Part shown: positions 37,063 to 45,496 of the stretch, piece by piece | Position numbering within the stretch: the stretch's first letter is position 1 | Layout: every line of letters starts with the position of its first letter | Source of the DNA: CAVQWH01 sp963717595 | Lineage (GTDB): Bacteria; Patescibacteriota; Saccharimonadia; Saccharimonadales; Saccharimonadaceae | Assembly (NCBI GenBank): GCA_963717595.1 | Contig: CAVQWH010000001.1 | Span: 62,001-126,000 of the forward strand | Reading direction: 5' to 3' | Length of the DNA: 64,000 nucleotides | Program-made: the position numbers and the translations under genes | Notes under the pieces: model-generated | The model's input: only the letters and a program-made list of their open reading frames with translations | The model's database searches: none | Told to the model about the DNA's origin: nothing

Positions 37063-37494
37063 TTACTCGTCTTTTTTATCGCCGTCTTCGCTAGAAGACT
37101 CGTCTTTTTTGTCGTTTTGGTTCATACCAAGATGGTATTTAATCTTATCAACCACATCACCAATTACAACTTGAGATTTGATCAAGTAATCATCAACCCC
37201 CAGGCTTTCAGCACGATCTTTGTCTTTTGGCTGGCTAAGAGCAGTAAGCATAATAACGCGAACATTAGCTGTTTCAGGAGTATTCCTTAAAATATCTAGC
37301 ACATCAAAACCGCTGATTTTTGGCATCATTGCATCTAGAACAATAAGATCCGGCTTGAACTCCATAGTAGCCGCCAGGGCATTTTCGCCGTCGTTTACCT
37401 CATTAACCTCAAAGCCTTCAAGCTCTAGTCGCGAGCGATAAACGCTTGCTAAAGTAGTGTCGTCTTCAACTAGTAAGATTTTTTTCTTCTGCAT
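37063..37494 (-). CDS. Stand-alone receiver domain response regulator
   Basis: 143 residues. D11-D12 and the phosphorylated D54 in IVLDAMMPKISGFDVL, followed by LTALSQPKDKD and the SLGVDDYLIKS lysine. A highly acidic tail rich in Lys, Asp, Glu and Ser replaces an output domain. Convergent with rpmA. Its kinase may be the one at 31.1 kb. Confidence 0.88.
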   Translation of the reverse strand: MQKKKILLVEDDTTLASVYRSRLELEGFEVNEVNDGENALAATMEFKPDLIVLDAMMPKISGFDVLDILRNTPETANVRVIMLTALSQPKDKDRAESLGVDDYLIKSQVVIGDVVDKIKYHLGMNQNDKKDESSSEDGDKKDE

Positions 37495-37538
37495 AGTATG
37501 CCTTGATTATAGTCAACTCCACTATTTAGTACAAGGCT

Positions 37539-38738
37539 TTAATGGCGCAAGATACTCAGTGCTTTGTCTTGTTGGACGTCCTGACCTGATTTAGCCTCTT
37601 GGTCAGTTAACTTCACTACTACGTCAGGTTTAATGCCCGATTTAGAAATATTCTTGCCATCAGGCGTGTACCACTTCGACACAGTAACCTTTAGCTGCGC
37701 GCCATTGCTTAGCTTTATGATTTCTTGCACGCTACCCTTCCCAAAGGTCTGTTCGCCCACTAGTGTAGCTGCTCCGTTATCTTTTAATGCGCCTGCCAAA
37801 ATTTCACTAGCACTAGCCGTCCCGCCGTCTACCAACACAACGGTAGGAATGCCAGAAAGTATAGAATCGCCGTCGCTAGAACGCAAGCTATCTGTTACCT
37901 TACCTTTGGTTCGCTCTGTAACTACCAACTTATTGTCTAGCCACAAGCTTGCCACGTCCCTAGCTGCTACTAAATAGCCGCCGCCATCACCACGCAAGTC
38001 AACAACTATGCCATTAACATTATGGTCTCGGAAGCTTTGTGCCGCCTGATGGGCTAAGCGAACCGTATCGTTATCCCCAAACCGAGAGATGCGCATAATA
38101 CCAATATTGTCTTTGGTAATATGGTATTTTACGCTAGGATCGGTAACCTTCGCCCTTGTGATGTCTAATTCCCGTTCATCATTTTTACCGCGCAATATAG
38201 TAAGTTTTATTGTAGTTCCCACCTGGCCACGAATTTTATTAACCGATTCATCGAGCGACCAGCCACTAGTACTATGATTATTTACCTTGGTAATAACATC
38301 TTGCGACTTTAAGCCTGCCTTTTTAGCCGGACTGCCATCCACTACACTTACTACCGTTAGTTTATCGTTTTTTAGAGTTAGCTCAGCGCCAATACCAGTA
38401 ATAGTGCCGTTTAAATCACTAGAAAAAGCTGCCGCTTGCTGCCTATTGAAGTAAAGGGTGTAAGGATCGCCCACTGCTTTAACTAGCCCTTTGTTAGCGC
38501 CAGCAATTAGCTGGCTAGTGTCAAGCTTTCCATCGTAGTGCTTTAGTAGTTCGTTATAAGTTTGCTGGACTGAGCTTAAATCTAACGACTTTCCGACAAT
38601 ATTGCCGCTCGTTAGCCAGCTATGAGTTCGGGTACCGAGGACGAACATTACTACGGCTACAATAACCAAGCTAGTAATGAACGTTCCTCTGGATATTCCC
38701 TTCGGCTCCTGGTAGTTATTTGTTTTATTTTTTGGCAT
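37539..38738 (-). CDS. S41 carboxyl-terminal processing protease (CtpA type)
   Basis: An N-terminal membrane anchor (about residues 18-38) is followed by a PDZ domain (GIGAELTLKNDKLTVVSVVDGSPAKKAGL) and the S41 domain. The nucleophile lies in DGGTASASEILAG, with the general-base lysine in GEQTFGKGSVQ. It trims C-termini of wall or membrane proteins. ATG 38738 is preferred to TTG 38747 because TATAAT lies 8 bases before it. Confidence 0.9.
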   Translation of the reverse strand: MPKNKTNNYQEPKGISRGTFITSLVIVAVVMFVLGTRTHSWLTSGNIVGKSLDLSSVQQTYNELLKHYDGKLDTSQLIAGANKGLVKAVGDPYTLYFNRQQAAAFSSDLNGTITGIGAELTLKNDKLTVVSVVDGSPAKKAGLKSQDVITKVNNHSTSGWSLDESVNKIRGQVGTTIKLTILRGKNDERELDITRAKVTDPSVKYHITKDNIGIMRISRFGDNDTVRLAHQAAQSFRDHNVNGIVVDLRGDGGGYLVAARDVASLWLDNKLVVTERTKGKVTDSLRSSDGDSILSGIPTVVLVDGGTASASEILAGALKDNGAATLVGEQTFGKGSVQEIIKLSNGAQLKVTVSKWYTPDGKNISKSGIKPDVVVKLTDQEAKSGQDVQQDKALSILRH

Positions 38739-38804
38739 CAGAATCAATTATAACCTTTTCTAATAAAGATTATACTCTAAAAGTTAATGTTTTATATGGA
38801 ATTA

Positions 38805-39944
38805 CTAGAAGTAAATGTAAGTATCAAAGAATGATGCAGGTACAGTCATTTCGCTATAGTGACCGGCATAATCCCAGTTATATTGGCTTACTGTGACATA
38901 GCCGCCGCTAACGCTTTCCACCCAAGCCACATGTCCGTAATAACCGCTAGACATAACAGCTACTGAATGAGCACGAGGTGTTGAGCCCATACTAAAGCCA
39001 GCTGCTGCGGCACTGCCAGGCCATTGGTTGGCGTTGCCCCATCCGTAAATATGGTAGCCCTTTACACTCTGGACTTTCCAAGCCGCATAACTTACACACT
39101 CACGGTTATACATACCCCAAGGATCTACCAGAGAGTCTTGAGCCGCATTATCTAAATTTGCTGGGTACCCGCCGTGCCCGGGATCGCCAGCATGAACCAC
39201 TGCTCCGCCACCATAAGATTGCAGCCTTGCGGCGTTAGCTGCAGCTTGCTCTGATCGCAAGCTAGCAATTTGGCTGTTTTTCTTGCCTATCAGGGTTTGG
39301 TAAGCCGATTCTTTGCCTTTAGTCTGTTGCAAGAGCTGGTTACGCTCATTTTCTTTAGCAACCAAAGCGTCACGTTGATTCTTTTGGTTAGCAATCACCA
39401 GTTCTACCTGATGTTTTTGCTTGTTTAGTTTTTGTTTAAGAATCTGAATTTCATTAATACTTTGGTTAACTTTGTCGCGTACAGAAGCTAAATACTCCTG
39501 TTTGTCCAAATAATCACCAATGCTGCCACTGCTGGCGAGCATTTCCACTGGTGTTACTTGATCTTCAATAGAAAGGTCGACTATAGCTTCGCCAAAAGCT
39601 TTTTGGTTTTCCTTAAGACGCTTTTCGTTATCAGCAATTTGTTTAACTAACTTATCATGCCTGGCCTGGCTTAAACTAAGCTGGCTTTCAATTTGGGATT
39701 TTTGAGCCCCGATTTTTGCCAAAGCATTATTTAAAGTATCAGCTTTTTTGCTTAACTTAGATGACTCTTGCTGATAAGAATCAATTTGTTTTTGAGCCTG
39801 AGCAATTTTTTGATCATATTGATCGGCATATACCGGCTGGCCTACGCCAGCTGGAACTGCCATCACCATCAAAACAGCAGCAGCGACTAAGGTTGACGAA
39901 GTCACTAAGCGCTTAATTTGTGGTGTGGTGAACCGTAGTTTCAT
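38805..39944 (-). CDS. Coiled-coil CHAP-domain peptidoglycan hydrolase, PcsB/EnvC-like partner of FtsEX
   Basis: A signal peptide (about 1-43, ending in QPVYADQ) is followed by a long coiled coil (about 43-230) and a C-terminal CHAP amidase or endopeptidase domain. The domain has the cysteine in NRECVSYAAW, the histidine in GHVAWVES, and an Asn/Asp near QYNWDYAGH. PcsB/CwlO-type proteins of this build are activated by FtsEX. Here the gene is directly downstream of ftsX. The initiation codon MKLRFTT is preceded by GGGGGA. Confidence 0.86.
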   Translation of the reverse strand: MKLRFTTPQIKRLVTSSTLVAAAVLMVMAVPAGVGQPVYADQYDQKIAQAQKQIDSYQQESSKLSKKADTLNNALAKIGAQKSQIESQLSLSQARHDKLVKQIADNEKRLKENQKAFGEAIVDLSIEDQVTPVEMLASSGSIGDYLDKQEYLASVRDKVNQSINEIQILKQKLNKQKHQVELVIANQKNQRDALVAKENERNQLLQQTKGKESAYQTLIGKKNSQIASLRSEQAAANAARLQSYGGGAVVHAGDPGHGGYPANLDNAAQDSLVDPWGMYNRECVSYAAWKVQSVKGYHIYGWGNANQWPGSAAAAGFSMGSTPRAHSVAVMSSGYYGHVAWVESVSGGYVTVSQYNWDYAGHYSEMTVPASFFDTYIYF

Positions 39945-40019
39945 GATGATAATATTTCCCCCTAATGCTAGCACTATAAAGCATAAGCGTCAATACACTT
40001 ATGCAAAACTAGCTTAATT

Positions 40020-41027
40020 TTATACTTTCAGATAACGGTGAACGGCAAATACTGACGAAATAACGCCAATAATTGCGCCTATTAGGACTAATCCAAGAAA
40101 TACAAAAGCAATATTTATGGTTACGAAGTTAATCGTCGGCTGCATTGCTACCCCGGCGTTGACAAGCGGATCGCGAAGTAATTTAAGGCCGGTAAAACCA
40201 AGGCCGGTCGCAAAGATGGCTGCAAAAAATCCGTACATTATAGCTTCTACAGTAAATGGGCCGCGAATGAAGTTCTTATCGGCACCAATCAGCTTCATCA
40301 TCTCAATCTCATCTTTACGGTTAAATATAGCCATGCGAATGGTATTGAAAATAATAAGTATCGAAATTGCTATAAAGACTACGCTGGCGATTGTCCCTAC
40401 TCGGCTTATAAATTGTACTGTGTTGCCTATAGTATCGATTGCTTTGCGCCGCGAAGTGGCAAAAGTTGGAGCTCTGTCAGGGCTGAGAGAGCTCTGGAAT
40501 AAGCTGTCATTTTTAACCAGTGACTCAATACTGCCCAATTTATCTAAGTCGGTCGGTACCACTCTCAAAGTCGCTGGATACGGTGTTTCAGGAAGTTCGG
40601 CGATAGTTTTTAGCTGATCTTTGGGCAACTCGCCATTGGCAATGCTGTCTTTCTGAAACTGGGAAGGACTAATATAGCGCGTGCTTTGAACGCTAGGTAG
40701 TTTTTGAAGCTTGCCTTCAAGTTGCTTAACAGTGGCTTCATCAACACTATTCTTTAAGTAAATAGATATATCCACCTTAGATCTAAAGTCGTCCACCGTT
40801 GAAAGTAGCGTATATCTGGCGGCAATGGTGCTAAATATTATTAAAAGCGTAATGGTCATGACTGCGGTGGCCGCAATAGTTAGCCATGTGTTACGCGAAA
40901 AATTATTAATGCCATAACGGCACATGCGCACAAAAGTAATCCATTTGCGACGCACACGCTTGTTTTGCCTCAAAGCAACTTTAGCGTCAGTAGACTGCTT
41001 CTGCTGTTTTTTATTTTTATCCGTCAT
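40020..41027 (-). CDS. ftsX: Cell division ABC transporter permease FtsX
   Basis: 335 residues, four membrane helices. The extracellular domain between helices 1 and 2 (about 75-210) contacts the hydrolase. FNTIRMAIFNRKDEIEMMKLIGAD is the FtsX cytosolic signature. It overlaps ftsE by 4 bases. Confidence 0.92.
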   Translation of the reverse strand: MTDKNKKQQKQSTDAKVALRQNKRVRRKWITFVRMCRYGINNFSRNTWLTIAATAVMTITLLIIFSTIAARYTLLSTVDDFRSKVDISIYLKNSVDEATVKQLEGKLQKLPSVQSTRYISPSQFQKDSIANGELPKDQLKTIAELPETPYPATLRVVPTDLDKLGSIESLVKNDSLFQSSLSPDRAPTFATSRRKAIDTIGNTVQFISRVGTIASVVFIAISILIIFNTIRMAIFNRKDEIEMMKLIGADKNFIRGPFTVEAIMYGFFAAIFATGLGFTGLKLLRDPLVNAGVAMQPTINFVTINIAFVFLGLVLIGAIIGVISSVFAVHRYLKV

Positions 41028-41707
41028 TGCTTATAACTTCCCCTAACTTGGTCGGATGTAACTTTGCCATGGTCTATGGTAATAACTCTCCGCTTCAGGC
41101 GGTTAACGATTTCTGCATTATGGGTAGTTAAAAGAACAGTCGTTCCATAACGATTAATCTTTTCTAGCAGACGTACAATATCCCAGCTATGCTTCGGGTC
41201 TAAGTTTCCTGTCGGCTCATCAGCTATTAATATTTTTGGCTGGCGCACTACGGCACGGGCAATCGATACGCGTTGCTGCTCACCACCGGAAAGCTGCCGA
41301 GGAAATTGTTTTTCCTTACCTTTTAGGCCCACTAGGTCAATGACTTTAGGCACGGTAGATTTAATCTCGCGGTTAGTCATACCAGCGATTTCCAGCGCAA
41401 AAGCTACGTTCTCAAACACTGTTCTTTGCGGCAAAAGCTTAAAGTCCTGGAAAACCACGCCGATTTTACGGCGAAGCATAGGAATCTGCTGGTCTTTTAA
41501 AGAATCGTAATCGATGCCGCCAACCACAATCTTACCGCTGGTTGGCTTCTCTTCACGAGTTAAAAGCTTCAATAAAGTCGTTTTGCCAGCACCACTGGTG
41601 CCAACTAAAATTACAAACTCTTTCGGCTCAACATGAATACTAACCCGGTTTAGAGACGGTTTAGAGGTTTTACCATAACGTTTTGTCACCCTATCTAACA
41701 AAATCAT
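41024..41707 (-). CDS. ftsE: Cell division ABC transporter ATPase FtsE
   Basis: 227 residues. Walker A GTSGAGKTT (36-44), signature LSGGEQQRVSIARAV, Walker B ILIADEPTGNLD, H-loop TTHNAEI. It drives FtsX conformational change to activate wall hydrolysis at the septum. TATAAT (41722-41717) lies 9 bases before ATG, so transcription appears leaderless. Confidence 0.95.
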   Translation of the reverse strand: MILLDRVTKRYGKTSKPSLNRVSIHVEPKEFVILVGTSGAGKTTLLKLLTREEKPTSGKIVVGGIDYDSLKDQQIPMLRRKIGVVFQDFKLLPQRTVFENVAFALEIAGMTNREIKSTVPKVIDLVGLKGKEKQFPRQLSGGEQQRVSIARAVVRQPKILIADEPTGNLDPKHSWDIVRLLEKINRYGTTVLLTTHNAEIVNRLKRRVITIDHGKVTSDQVRGSYKQ

Positions 41708-41741
41708 ACAAGCTAAATTATAACATAGATATAAGGCTGTT

Positions 41742-42828
41742 TTAGCTAGTAAGCTTATGCTCTAAATAAGCGTTAATAAAGCCATCTATCTTGCCATCTA
41801 GCACACTTTGCGCATCGCGTTCTTCGTACTTAGTTCGAGTATCTTTCACCATGGTATACGGGTGCAAAACATAGTTGCGGATTTGTGCACCCCATTCGGC
41901 AGATTTGCTAGGGCCTTTTAGTTTTTCAAGGTTTTCTTCGTGCTGCTCCAGCTGCAACTGTGCTAGTTTTGAGCGCAAAACTTTAAGCGCCGTTTCTTTG
42001 TTTTGAATTTGTGAGCGTTCGTTTTGGATACTAACCGTTATACCGGTTGGTAAATGTGTTACCCGCACTGCGCTGTCGGTGGTATTTACGCTTTGGCCGC
42101 CGTGTCCACCAGCACGGAAAACGTCGATTTTAAGATCTTTGTCATCAATTTTAACTTCTTCTGGCGTTTCGATTTGCGGCAAAACCTCCACTAAGGCAAA
42201 GCTGGTTTGGCGCAGATTATCGGCATTAAACGGGCTCAAACGCACTAAACGGTGCACGCCGTGCTCGCCTTTTAACTTGCCGTAAGCGTAAGGCCCATTC
42301 ATTTCTATAACACTGCTTTTAATACCGGCTTCTTCGCCTGCTGATTGCTCTATAACTTTGGCTTGCACGTTGCTATTTTCCGCCCAGCGTAAATACATTC
42401 GCTCTAGCATCTGGGTAAAATCTGCCGCATCCGTGCCGCCCACGCCGGCGCTTAGGCGCAAAATTGAATCGTGATCGTCATATCGGCCAGTTGAATTGTA
42501 GTTGTTTTTTTAGATTATCAAATTCTTTTTGAAGGGATTTTAACTGCTCTTCGACTTCGGGCTTCAGACTTTCATCATCCGTTTCAATCAGCTCCGTTAA
42601 ATCTTCCAGTTGCGCTCGCAGGTTTTCCCACGGCTCCGTGGCACTTTTCAGGCTAGCCAGTTTTTTGCTTTTATTTTGGGCAGTGCTTGAATTATTCCAA
42701 GCGTCAGGCTTCGCCAGCTCAGCTTCCAGCTTGCTTTGTTGAGTTAGCTTTTCATCAATATCAAGCTGCTTCGTTGCAGTGCCAACCTCGTCAGCCAGCT
42801 TTTTAATTTGTTTTAAAAGTGGTTGCAT
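41742..42828 (-). CDS. prfB: Peptide chain release factor 2 (frameshifted at a non-canonical site)
   Basis: RF2 releases peptides at UGA and UAA. The C-terminal part has the SPF recognition tripeptide in RLSPFNADN and the GGQ catalytic motif in RAGGHGGQSVN. The N-terminal helical domain is in another frame ending at UGA after FNWPI, residue 116. The programmed +1 site of many prfB genes lies near residue 25 and follows a Shine-Dalgarno-like element; neither is seen here. Removing a single T near 42488 restores FNGRYDDHDSILRL, which matches the family (S-G-x-Y-D). Reconstructed length 361 residues, normal. Confidence 0.85.
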
Positions 42829-42891
42829 ATAAATACTATTGTAACGCGAAACTTAACCAAATAAACAGATATGAAACTCAATCTAGGAAAG

Positions 42892-42912
42892 CTGGGAGCC
42901 TAACGGCCCCAG
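42892..42912 (-). other. Trailer hairpin of Clp-N copy 1
   Basis: CTGGGGCC, loop GTTA, GGCTCCCAG, with one bulge. It lies 9 bases after the stop codon and has no following U run. Confidence 0.55.
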
Positions 42913-42920
42913 ATCCCTAC

Positions 42921-43592
42921 TCACTGCTCAGGTTTTTTGAGTCTTTTGAGCCGCTCTTCAGCACACTCAAGATCTCTCTCGATCCTCTCGACTTCCATGC
43001 TTTCCATGGTGTAGCCCTGCGGGAGACGCTCTTTTATGAGATTTACCTGCGCCTTTGCTTGCCGAATGTGGTGCTTAAGACGCTCCGCTGGATCTGCTGC
43101 TGAGAAATCGTTTGGAGAAAGGCTCTCGATAGTTCTTCTGTAAACTGCGAAAGAATCCACACCTAGCTCTTCTAGCACCTTTACTCCAACTCCTTCGCTC
43201 TCGCGCATAGAAGCTAGGAGCAGATGCTCGACACCAATGTAATTATGGCCAAGAGAAAGAGCCTCGCGCAGAGACAGCTCAATGATCTTCTTTGCTCTAG
43301 GCGTAAAGGGAAGCTGGGGAGCTTGAACTTCTCCTTCTAGCTCAGGATTCCTTTTGCTAGCCCCTTTTAAAAGTACTTCATGGAATTTCTGCTTATCCAC
43401 CCCCAGCGCAGTCAGCATTCGAGGAGCAAGCCCTTCTTCCTCTGCGATAATTATTCCCAAAACAAGGTTCTCACTCCCAACAACTCCCAAAGCAAATTTT
43501 CCAATTCCAACATATTCCTCGTACAACTTTCTGGCTTGGTCTTTAGCGTTGTCAATCACCTGCCTAGCCGCATCAGTCAACCGCTCAAACAT
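42921..43592 (-). CDS. Stand-alone ClpC N-terminal domain protein, copy 1
   Basis: 223 residues that match the first 150 residues of ClpC and nothing of its ATPase parts. Two Clp-N repeats are seen: MFERLTDAARQVIDNAKDQ and LPFTPRAKKIIELSLREALSLGHNYIGVEHLLLASMRESEGVG. A charged coiled-coil C-terminus follows. ClpC N-domains bind adaptors and phospho-arginine substrates, so the protein may act as an adaptor, competitor or substrate store. It has its own TTTACA/TATAAT promoter and AGAGG ribosome site. Confidence 0.85.
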   Translation of the reverse strand: MFERLTDAARQVIDNAKDQARKLYEEYVGIGKFALGVVGSENLVLGIIIAEEEGLAPRMLTALGVDKQKFHEVLLKGASKRNPELEGEVQAPQLPFTPRAKKIIELSLREALSLGHNYIGVEHLLLASMRESEGVGVKVLEELGVDSFAVYRRTIESLSPNDFSAADPAERLKHHIRQAKAQVNLIKERLPQGYTMESMEVERIERDLECAEERLKRLKKPEQ

Positions 43593-43706
43593 GTGAGCCT
43601 CTTTTCTGTGTAGTAAATAGGGATTTGAAAATGAGACCCACTTGTTTGAATCTCATATCTATTTATTTAAGATTCTTTAAATTACACCACCAATTTAATT
43701 AAGGCT

Positions 43707-43735
43707 ATTATAAATTAATGTCTTTAATTTGTAAA
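43707..43735 (-). promoter_or_regulatory. Promoter of Clp-N copy 1
   Basis: -35 TTTACA (43735-43730), 17-base spacer, -10 TATAAT (43712-43707). The same arrangement precedes copies 2 and 3. Confidence 0.8.
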
Positions 43736-43791
43736 TCAGTCGTCAGCAATAAAATATTTAATAAATAGATATGAAACTCAATCTAGGAAAG

Positions 43792-43813
43792 CTGGAGGCC
43801 TTACGGCCTCCAG
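43792..43813 (-). other. Trailer hairpin of Clp-N copy 2
   Basis: CTGGAGGCC, GTAA tetraloop, GGCCTCCAG: a perfect 9-bp stem with a GNRA loop, 5 bases after the stop codon. Confidence 0.7.
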
Positions 43814-43817
43814 ATCC

Positions 43818-44459
43818 CTACTTACTACTAAGACTCTTGAGTCTATTAAGACGATTTTGAGCTTCTTTGATGTGGTCTTCTAGTGCGTTGACCGTCGCTT
43901 TTTTAAGGACGTCGTCTTGGTCGGTATTTACCCTGAGGAGAGGAATCTGGCTCTTAGCCGCTGCCAGGCTATCCTCAAGAACCCTGATCGAATCGTATGG
44001 GTTCGCGAAACTATCCACTATTCTGTCGCGAACAGCTTCCGGATCAACCTCTAGTTCTTTTAGGACTTCAGCAGCCAGGCCTCTGTTCTCACGAACAATC
44101 GCAAGAACGATATGCCCGACTCCCACGAAGTTGTGACCGAGAGAAATAGCTTCGCGAACCGCAGTCTCGCACACTTGCTTTGACTCGTCAGTGAAAGGAA
44201 GATGGTCTTTTCTGACAGATGATCCTTCAGAGTTGCCGCCAGTCTGCTGTTTGGGCTTTTCTTTCAGAACCTCGTAGATCGCTTCTCTGGTAATTCCCAA
44301 GGAAGCGAGAATCGGAGGAGTGGCCCCTGCCACACTTTCCATGTAGGCTGCCCCCAGCAACAGATCCTCGGTGCCGATACAGGCTCTATTACGACTTTTA
44401 GCTTCCTCTTCAGCTTGGACAATGACTTGCCTAGCAGAGTCAGTAAACCGCTCAAACAT
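43818..44459 (-). CDS. Stand-alone ClpC N-terminal domain protein, copy 2
   Basis: 213 residues from ATG 44459, chosen because MFERFTDSARQV matches the paralogues and AGAGG precedes it; the frame stays open upstream through the leader. Both Clp-N repeats are present, the second as LPFTDESKQVCETAVREAISLGHNFVGVGHIVLAIVRENRGLAAEVL. A helical C-terminus ends RLNRLKSLSSK. It is the most diverged copy, with an acidic Asn-rich linker between repeats. Confidence 0.83.
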   Translation of the reverse strand: MFERFTDSARQVIVQAEEEAKSRNRACIGTEDLLLGAAYMESVAGATPPILASLGITREAIYEVLKEKPKQQTGGNSEGSSVRKDHLPFTDESKQVCETAVREAISLGHNFVGVGHIVLAIVRENRGLAAEVLKELEVDPEAVRDRIVDSFANPYDSIRVLEDSLAAAKSQIPLLRVNTDQDDVLKKATVNALEDHIKEAQNRLNRLKSLSSK

Positions 44460-44575
44460 TTCAGCCGCCTCTTTTCTGTGTAGTAAATAGGGTATAAATT
44501 TGAGATCCAACAATTGAATCTCATATCTATTTATTTCAAGATGCGTTAAATCGCCCACTTAATTTAATTAAGGTT

Positions 44576-44604
44576 ATTATAAAGTATTATCTATAAACTG
44601 TAAA
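44576..44604 (-). promoter_or_regulatory. Promoter of Clp-N copy 2
   Basis: -35 TTTACA (44604-44599), 17-base spacer, -10 TATAAT (44581-44576). Confidence 0.8.
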
Positions 44605-44639
44605 GTAAATAAACGGATATGAAATTCAATCTAGGAAAG

Positions 44640-44661
44640 CTGGAGGCCTTGCGGCCCCCAG
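44640..44661 (-). other. Trailer hairpin of Clp-N copy 3
   Basis: CTGGGGGCC, GCAA tetraloop, GGCCTCCAG: a 9-bp stem with one G-U pair and a GNRA loop. Confidence 0.65.
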
Positions 44662-44676
44662 AATCCCTATTCGCTA

Positions 44677-45307
44677 CTACTTTGCTCTAAATTTCTTGAG
44701 ACGTCTTTCGATTCTCTCGAGCTCTTTTTTGATACGTCCAGGTTCTGGTTCTAGCAGCCACACTACCTTTGGCGAGCTTCTCAAGGAAGGGTATCTGAGA
44801 TTTTGCCAATTGAATTTGGCGCTGCAGACGCTCCAGTTGATCCGCAGAAGCATCTGGAGAAAAGCTCTCAATAGTTCTCTCACGAACCTCTGAAGGATCC
44901 GCACCAAGCTCTTTGAGAATTTCTACCCCCAACCCGTCGCTCTCGTGCATAGAAGCGAGGAGTATATGCTCGGCCCCAGCGTAGTTATGTCCGAGACTTA
45001 GCGCCTCACGCAACGAGAGCTCCAAGACCCTTTTTGCACGTGGCGTAAAAGGTAGTCTATTCGAGTCAGATCCTTGAGATTTCTCAACTGAATCTGACAT
45101 GTTTAGTATCTTCAACCACGTGTCACGAAATAACTCTGAAGTAACATCCATGGAGATGAGAACAGGAGGGGCAGCTCCCTCTCTTTCCAGCTTAATTATG
45201 CCAAAAAGCAGGTTCTCAGCCCCAACATATCCATAGTTGAGCTCTCTTGCAACTTTATCGGCTTCGACGATAACCCTGCGCGCAGAGTCAGTGAATCGCT
45301 CAAACAT
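44677..45307 (-). CDS. Stand-alone ClpC N-terminal domain protein, copy 3 (frameshifted near its end)
   Basis: MFERFTDSARRVIVEADKVARELNYGYVGAENLLFGI begins a double Clp-N domain, with LPFTPRAKRVLELSLREALSLGHNYAGAEHILLASMHESDG as the second repeat. One extra base near 44745 makes the frame end at 44687. Removing it restores GRIKKELERIERRLKKFRAK, similar to the C-terminus of copy 1, with a stop at 44677. Rejoined length about 209 residues. It is closer to copy 1 than to copy 2. Confidence 0.8.
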
Positions 45308-45422
45308 AAGAGCCTCTTTCTAAAGTAGTGAATAGGGATTTGAAAATGAGACCCACTTGTTTGAATCTCATATCCGTTTACTTAAAATGCTTTAAACTGC
45401 CCACCGGGTTTAATTAAATATT

Positions 45423-45451
45423 ATTATAGATTAATATCTGTATTTTGTAAA
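45423..45451 (-). promoter_or_regulatory. Promoter of Clp-N copy 3
   Basis: -35 TTTACA (45451-45446), 17-base spacer, -10 TATAAT (45428-45423). Confidence 0.8.
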
Positions 45452-45496
45452 TATGTCTTCAACTGCCAAAAGTGCCGGTGCGCTATACTAAAAAGT

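Larger units (their letters stand above)
42860..43667 (-). repeat. Leader and trailer arms of Clp-N copy 1
   Basis: Leader arm 43667-43646 and trailer arm 42881-42860 (22 bases each) can pair fully on the transcribed strand, with three G-U pairs and no mismatch. On the opposite strand the same positions would be A-C mismatches. Confidence 0.7.
43760..44535 (-). repeat. Leader and trailer arms of Clp-N copy 2
   Basis: Leader arm 44535-44514 and trailer arm 43781-43760. All 22 positions pair on the transcribed strand, two as G-U. Confidence 0.7.
44608..45382 (-). repeat. Leader and trailer arms of Clp-N copy 3
   Basis: Leader arm 45382-45361 and trailer arm 44629-44608. All 22 positions pair on the transcribed strand, two as G-U. 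Relative to copy 2, AACGG replaces AATAG in both arms, a pair of compensating changes. Confidence 0.7.
42860..45451 (-). repeat. Triplicated gene unit (promoter, leader arm, Clp-N gene, hairpin, trailer arm)
   Basis: Three head-to-tail copies of a unit of roughly 850 bases. Leaders, trailers and genes are all related, so the duplication included regulatory regions. The first and last copies have no further arm copies outside, which sets the unit limits. Confidence 0.8.

Noticed and set aside
42470..42500. Canonical RF2 programmed frameshift
   Set aside because: Position far from residue 25, no Shine-Dalgarno-like element, no CUU before the stop.
42860..45451. CRISPR array or IS element
   Set aside because: The repeats are whole genes with promoters, not short direct repeats with unique spacers, and no transposase is present.
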